Of a stretch of 5,942 nt of DNA, positions 1 through 5,507 are shown in pieces (position 1 is the stretch's first letter; each line of letters begins with the position of its first letter). Under the pieces are notes generated by a model that had not been told where the DNA came from, did not search any database, and worked only from the letters and a program-made list of their open reading frames with translations. The DNA is taken from the NCBI GenBank assembly GCA_029259285.1, contig JAPDJB010000178.1, positions 1-5,942 on the forward strand. The letters are read 5' to 3'. The position numbers and the translations under genes are program-made. This stretch comes from Candidatus Bathyarchaeota archaeon (GTDB lineage Archaea; Thermoproteota; Bathyarchaeia; TCS64; B23).

Positions 1-1
1 G

Positions 2-1243
2 CTTAAACGCCATAGATCCAAGCGCTTAGACCTATATGAGAAGCGGATAGACTGCGAGAGAACCATAGGGGTCTGCCTATACGCCCTGGAGGCCGCTGAG
101 GAGGAGTTAAGCAGGATAGAGAAGATGTTGAGGGCCTCGGAGGAGCGTCGACGACGCTTCGATATAAGCGTCGAAGCCCTGAGGGAGAGGCTAAGCCGCG
201 GCCCAGTTAGACTCGACGACTACTTCAGGATCATAGCCGAGCTGGAGGAGGCTGAGGCTGAGGCCTATGAGAGCTGGAGGAGGGAGCTTGAGACTCGTAG
301 GAGGGAGGCGGAGCGGCAGCGGGAGGAGCTTAAGCATAGGCTCTCGGAGGCTGAGGAGGCTCTGACAGCCCTCCTCGAAGAGCTGGAGGAGGTTGAGAAG
401 AGTCTAGATGAGGCGAGCGATAGATATGTTGAGGGTCGAATTCGATTGGCTCTCCTAGAGGAGAGGCGGAGGAGGCTCGGTGAACGTATAGAGGAGCTGG
501 AGGCCGAGGCTGCGCAGCGTCGCAGGGAGTTGAGGGATCGACGGGAGGAGGCTGAAGCTCGGGGGCCTAGAGTTGAGACGGGTCGAACCCCAGAGGAGAT
601 CATAGCTGAGCTGAGGAAGGTGAATGGCATACTCCTCGGCATGGCCGATGTCTCGGAGGAGGCTGAGGAGATGTATAAGGCCTACTCGAAGACCTATAGG
701 GAGCTGGAGGAGAGGGCTGCCCTGCTGAGGGAGAAGCGTCGAGAGGTGATGGAGGAGGTGGAGGAGAGGATGAAGAAATGGCTGGAGGTGACTCAAGGCC
801 TCCTCGATGACGTTAATCAGCGTTATAGGGAACTCCTATCAAGGCTTCAGGCCACGGGGGAGGTGAGGCTCATAAATCCCAGCGACATAGAGGCCGCCGG
901 CATAGAGATATATGTAGGCTTCAAGGGGGCGACTCCGACGAGGCTTGACCCCTACACCCACAGCGGTGGGGAACGCAGCACAGCCGTCATGGCCTTCCTC
1001 CTAGCGCTTCAGCAGCATATACTCTCACCCTTCAGAGCCGTCGACGAGTTCGACCTCCACATGGATGAGAGGAATAGGGAGGCGGTGGCGGAGTTCATCG
1101 TCGAATCCCTCAAGGATTCCAGCGACCAATACATGGTGATCACGCCCAGCACCGTCACCTTCAGGGGTGAGAATGTCCATATACTCATGGTTCAGAAGAC
1201 CGGTGGCTCCTCAACCATAAGGGTGCTGAGCGATGAGTCGTAG
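2..1243 (+). CDS. SMC ATPase, Smc5/6-like, C-terminal part (5' end outside window)
   Basis: This is the C-terminal coiled-coil arm and ATPase half-head of an SMC protein, which would entrap or extrude DNA as a dimer. The frame is open from base 2 to the TAG at 1241-1243 (413 codons). The ATG at 125 is internal to a coiled coil, so the true start, Walker A and hinge must lie to the left. Counting from that ATG, residues 1-145 are a Glu/Arg-rich coiled coil. A break follows at about 146-156 (GPRVETGRTPE), resembling an SMC joint, then helices to about 245. The head carries the ABC signature S280-GGERS, Walker B FRAVDEFD with D307/E308, a D-loop LHMD and QYMVITP at 335-341. The order GIEIYVGFKG, THSGGERSTAVM, LALQ, SPFRAVDE, QYMVITP follows Smc5, and DEFDLHMD also recalls Smc6. 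Canonical SMCs usually have LSGGEKS and LDEVDAALD, so I favour Smc5/6-type; this comparison is from memory. It overlaps the kleisin gene by 11 bp. Confidence 0.9.
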   Translation, partial: LKRHRSKRLDLYEKRIDCERTIGVCLYALEAAEEELSRIEKMLRASEERRRRFDISVEALRERLSRGPVRLDDYFRIIAELEEAEAEAYESWRRELETRRREAERQREELKHRLSEAEEALTALLEELEEVEKSLDEASDRYVEGRIRLALLEERRRRLGERIEELEAEAAQRRRELRDRREEAEARGPRVETGRTPEEIIAELRKVNGILLGMADVSEEAEEMYKAYSKTYRELEERAALLREKRREVMEEVEERMKKWLEVTQGLLDDVNQRYRELLSRLQATGEVRLINPSDIEAAGIEIYVGFKGATPTRLDPYTHSGGERSTAVMAFLLALQQHILSPFRAVDEFDLHMDERNREAVAEFIVESLKDSSDQYMVITPSTVTFRGENVHILMVQKTGGSSTIRVLSDES

Positions 1244-2012
1244 GGAGGAGTTGAAGGCCGTCATAGAGCTATGTAGGGCCGCCGCCGAGGGGGAGATAGA
1301 CCCCTTCACCGTCGACGTGGACTATGTCCTCTCCGTCATCCGCAAACACTACGGCGAGGCTGAATCCATAGAGGAGTTCTGCCTAGACGCCTCAGCCCTG
1401 AAGGGGTTGGCCCTAGTCTTGGAGCGTCAGAGCCGTTGGATTAGGCATCAATCCACCACTCTATATCGAGACCCCTTCCTCCTAACGAGGAGGCTGATGG
1501 AGATGGATGTCAGGGCCATAGCTGAGGCCTTTATGAAGTCTTGGCATCCCATCATAGAGCTGGAGCAGGCGACTGCGGACACGCTGATAAACGCCTTGAA
1601 GTATTGGGAGGGGCTGCTACCCCTCGAGGAGCGTCTGAAGAATCTCGAGTTGGAGGAGAGGGGCGTCGAGGCTCTCTCCAGGGAGGAGGCTGAAGCCTTA
1701 GGGATCCTCGCACCAGGAGGCTTCGAAGAGGCTCTGAGGGAGATGTGGAGAGAGCTGATGGAGAGGGACTCCGTCGATTACTGGGATTGGATCGGGTCTG
1801 AGAGCTATGAGGAAACCCTTCGGAGGGCCTTCCTCACATCCTACTTAGTCAGCTATGGCTACGCCGCCCTGGAGATGGATCGCTATGGTGAGCATCTAAT
1901 CCTCAAACCCCTTGAGAGACCTGGCGAGGAGGGTGAGAAGCGTTCCCTTCCGGTTCTGATAGATGAGGAGGAGTGGGAGAGGTGGCGAAGAGGGCGTATG
2001 GGAGAAAATTGA
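1233..2012 (+). CDS. kleisin-like subunit of the SMC complex (ScpA/Nse4-like)
   Basis: Probable kleisin, the linker that bridges the two SMC heads and carries the KITE subunits. The protein has 259 residues, within the range of archaeal ScpA proteins. Residues 9-30 (motif EGEIDPFTVDVD) closely recall the start of archaeal ScpA, where a GEIDPWDIDV-like stretch begins the helical domain that binds the SMC neck. Residues 45-70 (EEFCLDASALKGLALVLERQ) fit the following helices. The middle (about 100-180) is acidic and helical. Residues about 190-227 (AFLTSYLVSYGYAALEMDRY, then HLILKPL) could be the C-terminal winged helix that binds the SMC cap. An acidic tail follows. The ATG at 1233 lies inside the end of the SMC gene, with a weak GGGTG seven bases upstream, suggesting translational coupling. 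The position between an SMC and a KITE-like gene supports the call. The family match is remote, so the subfamily (ScpA or Nse4 type) is uncertain. Confidence 0.72.
   Translation: MSRREELKAVIELCRAAAEGEIDPFTVDVDYVLSVIRKHYGEAESIEEFCLDASALKGLALVLERQSRWIRHQSTTLYRDPFLLTRRLMEMDVRAIAEAFMKSWHPIIELEQATADTLINALKYWEGLLPLEERLKNLELEERGVEALSREEAEALGILAPGGFEEALREMWRELMERDSVDYWDWIGSESYEETLRRAFLTSYLVSYGYAALEMDRYGEHLILKPLERPGEEGEKRSLPVLIDEEEWERWRRGRMGEN
1965..1972 (+). promoter_or_regulatory. ribosome binding site for the KITE-like gene
   Basis: GAGGAGGA lies inside the kleisin coding region. Its GGAGG core ends one base before GTG 1973, which is too close, and ten bases before GTG 1982, which is a workable distance. 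It therefore favours the second GTG as start. The surrounding DNA is purine-rich throughout, so a chance match is possible. Confidence 0.4.
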
Positions 2013-2545
2013 AGCAGGCGGTTCACCTACTATTCTTCAAGCATCATAGACTTCCAGGGGTTAGAGGCTGGGAGCTTAGACGAGTCCTCGGCCCAGAGTG
2101 GCTTGACGTCCTGGAGGTGCTGGATAGTCGTCTTAAGCCCTTAGACTTGGAGGTGAGACGGGTCTTCGAGGAGACTGGTGAAGATCGACCTGAGGAGGCT
2201 AGATACTACATCACCCTGCGGGGAGGCGTTGAGCAGAGGACGGCTAAAACAATGGGCTGGAGGATCGATGACATAGCAGGCCTCGCCGTCGCCGTCGCAT
2301 ACATCGCCGCGAGGGGTGGGAAGGCTCCTAGGAGCGATGTGGAGAGAGCCTTAGGGGAGAAGCTCCCAGGATGGAGGGTGAGGGCGAACCTTGAGCGATA
2401 TATAGAGGAGGGCTACCTCAAGGATGAGGGGGGCGTCCTCATGCTGGGATGGAGGGGGAGAGCTGAGATCGATGTGGATAGCCTCCTGGAGCATATAATG
2501 AGGTCTAAAGCCTCAGGTGAGAAACTCGCTGAGGAGGGCGGTTAA
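1973..2545 (+). CDS. KITE-type tandem winged-helix protein resembling MAGE/Nse3
   Basis: Probable KITE subunit (kleisin-interacting tandem winged-helix element) of the SMC complex. The protein has up to 190 residues. Winged helix A spans about 12-85: AVHLLFFKHH, then RGWELRRVLG, then a strand pair ending YYITLRGG. This resembles the MAGE start (VQFLLxKD, xxADILKxVxG, then YILV). Winged helix B spans about 95-170: GLAVAVAYIAARGGKAPRSD, then ERYIEEGYLK, VLMLGWRGRAEID. This parallels MAGE/Nse3 WH-B, with a hydrophobic LLMVVL-type helix, F/YxxQGYLEY and a WGPRAxxE-like end. ScpB, the usual prokaryotic KITE, lacks that signature as I recall it. No RING domain follows, so it is not Nse1-like. If it is the only KITE, it would act as a homodimer. 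The longest frame starts at GTG 1973, but GTG 1982 is better placed for the GAGGAGGA at 1965-1972. It overlaps the kleisin gene by 31-40 bp and the converging DUF2357 gene by 33 bp. Confidence 0.72.
   Translation: MGEVAKRAYGRKLKQAVHLLFFKHHRLPGVRGWELRRVLGPEWLDVLEVLDSRLKPLDLEVRRVFEETGEDRPEEARYYITLRGGVEQRTAKTMGWRIDDIAGLAVAVAYIAARGGKAPRSDVERALGEKLPGWRVRANLERYIEEGYLKDEGGVLMLGWRGRAEIDVDSLLEHIMRSKASGEKLAEEGG
2513..2545. other. tail-to-tail overlap of two convergent coding regions
   Basis: The KITE-like gene ends with TAA at 2543-2545 on the plus strand. The DUF2357 gene ends with TGA at 2515-2513 on the minus strand. The last 33 bp are therefore read as protein on both strands. No T-rich terminator lies between the genes, so transcripts from both sides probably run into the opposite gene and form complementary 3' ends. 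Confidence 0.85.
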
Positions 2546-4126
2546 CCCCTCATCCCTTCCAGGTCTGAGGGGGATGGCTGACAGCTCTCTGAACCTAATC
2601 GGCTCCAGGTCGGCTGGATGGAGTATTGCCCCACCGGAGACGAGTCTCTCACCGGTTGAGTGATCAACTATCGCATCCCTCAGGATGTGCAGCGTATCGG
2701 CATCCCTCTCAAACTTCTCCTCGCTGTAATCCAGGTCGAATCGGGGTTCGAAGACTATGATCCTAGGCTTCTCCTCCCCCTCCATGAAGGCCTCTAGGCA
2801 GAGGGAGACCCACTTTATGGAGGTGTAAGACCCATAGGACTCGCCGACGCCGTAGCGTCTACCATAGTATAAGTCGACTCGACATCCCTCCCCATTCAAT
2901 TTGGAGTAGAGTCCCATGTTCATGGAGGCCTCTATACCCTCCTCATTCAGGGTGATTATACGCTCCTCCTCCAGCTTATAGCCTAAATCCTCTATGGCTT
3001 CAAGGAGTTTCACGGCGCACCATCTTCGATATATCTCATCGGGCCTACCCCTAAGGATGGGCATATCAATCCCGAGTAGAGGTCTTGGAGCCTCCTCGCT
3101 GTAATTCCTGTATAGTTTATATAGCTCAGCATAGTGGGGGAGGCTCTCAACTCCCTCAAGCCCCCCACCCTTCATCTCACCCTTAATCTCCATCAGGAAG
3201 GAGAGCCTTGGATCCCTAAGCCTCCCCTGAATCCGTCTTCTCAGCCTCTCAGCCTCCTCCTTCAAGTCGTGGTTCGATAGGAACTCCCTAGCCGCCTGCA
3301 CCGTTTCATCTCCCTCAGCCTCCTTCAGCCTTCCCCTAAGCACCTCATCTAGGTCTTCACAGCATTTTTTAAGCTCCTCCAGCTTCGATAGTAGGCCGTC
3401 TAGATGGTATCGGAGCAGCCTATTACCCGCTGTATCGTGGTCTATCCGCTCCTCCTCGACGATAACCCTGTCGGCGAGTCTCCCTATCAGCTCCCTCAAC
3501 TTCTCAGCATCCCTCTCCTCGACTCCCCCCTCCGCTATCCTCTGTAGCAGCGTCTTCACCATCTCGGCGTCTATTCGGTCTACCTCCCCTATCGGCCTCT
3601 CCACACGCTCCCTATACACCCTCCTCTGAGGCTCCCTCGATATCATCTCCACCACGGGTTCAAGCCTAGACCAATGCTCCGAGATGTAGTTAAACCAGCC
3701 TTGAAGCCGCTCCCTCATCTCATGGCCATATCTCTGGTAGATGAGGTTGAGGGAGAATCTCCTCATCTCCTTTAGGTAATGCTTCATCTCGATGCGTATT
3801 TTCCTTCGACCATAGATCTCGAAGAGATATTCGCCTCCCCCCTCTATCTTCAGGGTGAGCCTATGCATCCCTATGGAATCTTCCGGTCTCCACCTCCATT
3901 CCACGGCTTCAGGATTCTCGTAGGGTCTACCCCTATCGATGATCTCCACCCCGTCGATGTATAGGGATGCCCTCACCAACCCTCCCTTAAGGGGGAGAAG
4001 TATGATCCTATTCTCCTCCCCAAGTTCAAGCTCATTCACCCTACCTGGAGTGAGAGTCCGCCCATTGATGGAGAGCCTATAGCCCTCCAGCCCCTCAGGC
4101 GTAGAAGCTCGTGAACCCATACTCAT
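2513..4126 (-). CDS. DUF2357/McrC-like protein with degenerate PD-(D/E)XK domain
   Basis: Partner of the adjacent McrB-type NTPase, in the position of McrC. The 537 residues match the DUF2357 plus DUF524-type (PDDEXK) layout as I know it. There is a beta-rich N-terminal part (about 15-110), then a helical region with the family-like DTAGNRLLRYHL (231-242). Next come IYRRWCAVKLLEAIEDLGY (365-383), LYYGRRYG (419-426) and a C-terminal VFEPRFD (458-464) followed by DADTLHILRDAI (475-486). Active relatives usually have PDI before the core strand and a D-A-K-Y/F motif in it. Here IKWVSL (437-442) sits where the PDI segment is expected, and E460-P-R462 replaces D-x-K. The nuclease therefore looks inactive or altered, an alignment from memory. 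The ATG at 4126 has a GGTGA six bases upstream and overlaps the McrB gene by 32 bp. An in-frame ATG at 4120 is an alternative start. Confidence 0.78.
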   Translation of the reverse strand: MSMGSRASTPEGLEGYRLSINGRTLTPGRVNELELGEENRIILLPLKGGLVRASLYIDGVEIIDRGRPYENPEAVEWRWRPEDSIGMHRLTLKIEGGGEYLFEIYGRRKIRIEMKHYLKEMRRFSLNLIYQRYGHEMRERLQGWFNYISEHWSRLEPVVEMISREPQRRVYRERVERPIGEVDRIDAEMVKTLLQRIAEGGVEERDAEKLRELIGRLADRVIVEEERIDHDTAGNRLLRYHLDGLLSKLEELKKCCEDLDEVLRGRLKEAEGDETVQAAREFLSNHDLKEEAERLRRRIQGRLRDPRLSFLMEIKGEMKGGGLEGVESLPHYAELYKLYRNYSEEAPRPLLGIDMPILRGRPDEIYRRWCAVKLLEAIEDLGYKLEEERIITLNEEGIEASMNMGLYSKLNGEGCRVDLYYGRRYGVGESYGSYTSIKWVSLCLEAFMEGEEKPRIIVFEPRFDLDYSEEKFERDADTLHILRDAIVDHSTGERLVSGGAILHPADLEPIRFRELSAIPLRPGRDEGLTALLSEFLT

Positions 4127-5507
4127 CTAGGGTCACCAGCATCCGCTCAACCTTCTCAGCTGAGATTGGTAGACGCCCCTCGAAGTATTCGATTAGGTCT
4201 TTGAGCAGCGGCCTAATCGGCTCGGCCCCCGATATCTTTGTGAGCACCCTTTGCTTCACCTGTAGATCCATGGCGACTCTGAGGTTCTCCTCCGGATCCT
4301 CGCTGTATATGCCCCTGCTGTTGGCGATATAGCTGAGGGCTTCCCTCCTAACTCTCTGGGATATTGGGAAGCCATATCGGGCTGTCATATCGTTGATCTC
4401 CCTCAGGGTATCGAGAACCCATCTCCTCCCCTGCGGCGATAGCTCGCTCCTGAAGCCTTTCAGTGTGGAGATGGAGAGCTTGATTCGCTTATCATAATTC
4501 TCAACCTCCTCTCTCCAGATGTCGACGTTGGGGAACTCGATGACGTTCGCCCTGTCGATGAGCTTAGGCGTCAATGAGTAGGAGGCCTCATCGATGTTTA
4601 TGGTTCCGGAGATGTAGAGGTTATGGGGCATTTTCACCCTTGGGGGTACGATCCTCCCATCCTCCGTCTCGACGCCGCCGCTGAAGCCGTGGAGGTGTAC
4701 GACCCTATCGAGGGACTCCATGGCGCTGATGAACCTGGAGAAGTAGTACTCCACCCTGGATAGGTTCATCTCGTCTAGGCAGAGGAAGTAGGGCTTGTCC
4801 GGATTCTCGACGGCTCTTAGGAGGAAGTCTAGGAAGGGCGTTGAGACGTATCTACCTGTGAGGGGATTGTAGAATCCGAGGAGGTGTCGGTCATCCAGCC
4901 AGTTTGGCTGGACAGCTATCCTGAGATATTGCTCCTCCACGTTCTCTGAGACCGCCTCGGCGAAGAGTCTCGTCAACGCCGTCTTACCCATTCCGCTGTA
5001 TCCGGTTAGAATGACGAAGGGCTTCGTCTTCAGCGATATATAATAGCTCTTCACCAGCCTCTCAGGATAGTTGTAGCCTCTGCTCCTCACGTATCTCAAT
5101 ATGTGCTCTATCAGCTCTCCCTCCTCCAGCTTCTCCGCCTCCACCACCTCTACGGCCCTGGCCTCCGCCCTAGTCTGCGCCTCCATCGGCATGATGACCT
5201 CGCCCACAGCTATGGAGGGGATTCCCCCCTCTATGATCGTCTCATCTCTCCTGATGAAGTATCTCTCTAGGAGTTCCTCCTCTAGATCCCTCTTGGTGAA
5301 GCCGTTGAGCTCTAGGATGATCTCGGCCTTGTCGAGATTCTCCTCTCCAGCTCCCCTTATGATGGCGACCCTATCGTTCACCCTCCAGTCAGATCCCGCT
5401 CCGAAGAGGTTTAGCTCTGGGGGGAAGGTCTTCAGGTCTATCATCTCATCGTCGCCCGTGACGAAGATGTAGAGGTTGTTTCCCCTCCTGCTGTAGTATC
5501 TACCCAC
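4095..5507 (-). CDS. McrB-type AAA+ NTPase
   Basis: AAA+ NTPase of the McrB/dynein-like group, the motor half of an McrBC-like pair. The protein has 470 residues. The core runs from about 160 to 400. Walker A is GYSGMGKT (169-176, K175/T176) and Walker B is FLCLDEMN (241-248, D245/E246), with the DEMN form common in McrB. The sensor region is ISGTINIDEASY (299-310), and KLIDRANVIEF (315-325) holds a candidate arginine finger, R319. The GTxNxDE...DRANVIEF form is typical of McrB-like proteins paired with DUF2357 proteins. Residues 1-150 match no domain I recognise; by analogy they may bind DNA or another target. GTP versus ATP preference cannot be told. The GTG start directly follows the TAA of the archaeosortase gene and has AGGAGGG eight bases upstream. 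The stop lies inside the DUF2357 gene, so the three genes look like one transcription unit. Confidence 0.9.
   Translation of the reverse strand: MGRYYSRRGNNLYIFVTGDDEMIDLKTFPPELNLFGAGSDWRVNDRVAIIRGAGEENLDKAEIILELNGFTKRDLEEELLERYFIRRDETIIEGGIPSIAVGEVIMPMEAQTRAEARAVEVVEAEKLEEGELIEHILRYVRSRGYNYPERLVKSYYISLKTKPFVILTGYSGMGKTALTRLFAEAVSENVEEQYLRIAVQPNWLDDRHLLGFYNPLTGRYVSTPFLDFLLRAVENPDKPYFLCLDEMNLSRVEYYFSRFISAMESLDRVVHLHGFSGGVETEDGRIVPPRVKMPHNLYISGTINIDEASYSLTPKLIDRANVIEFPNVDIWREEVENYDKRIKLSISTLKGFRSELSPQGRRWVLDTLREINDMTARYGFPISQRVRREALSYIANSRGIYSEDPEENLRVAMDLQVKQRVLTKISGAEPIRPLLKDLIEYFEGRLPISAEKVERMLVTLDEYGFTSFYA
4133..4137 (-). promoter_or_regulatory. ribosome binding site GGTGA for the DUF2357 gene
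   Basis: GGTGA on the minus strand is a typical archaeal Shine-Dalgarno core. It lies six bases before the ATG at 4126-4124 and inside the 3' end of the McrB-type gene. It supports the ATG at 4126 as start and translational coupling of the pair. Confidence 0.5.

Noticed and set aside
265..796. Long minus-strand open frames of 113 and 125 codons inside the SMC gene
   Set aside because: They are Ser/Leu/Arg-rich mirror images of the Glu-rich coiled coil, with no recognisable domain. The plus-strand frame has clear SMC motifs.
125..1243. The SMC-like gene as a complete short protein starting at ATG 125
   Set aside because: The frame is open with coiled-coil-like codons from base 2, and an SMC cannot work without the Walker A half to the left.
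2..2545. Wadjet (JetABCD) or bacterial Smc-ScpAB as the identity of the plus-strand set
   Set aside because: No JetD-like Toprim nuclease gene is present, the head motifs look Smc5/6-like, and the KITE-like protein reads more like MAGE than ScpB or JetB.
3116..3123. TTTATATA, an excellent archaeal TATA-box match
   Set aside because: It is inside the DUF2357 gene, where it arises from Leu-Tyr-Lys codons. It has no gene start suitably downstream on either strand.
3365..3370. Run of six T on the plus strand as terminator of the SMC operon
   Set aside because: It lies about 820 bases beyond the last stop codon, encodes Lys-Lys on the minus strand, and is short for an archaeal terminator.
3779..5472. 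Plus-strand open frames at 3779-3964, 4111-4332 and 5101-5472
   Set aside because: They lie opposite well-supported minus-strand genes. They have low-complexity Ser/Leu composition and no domain features.
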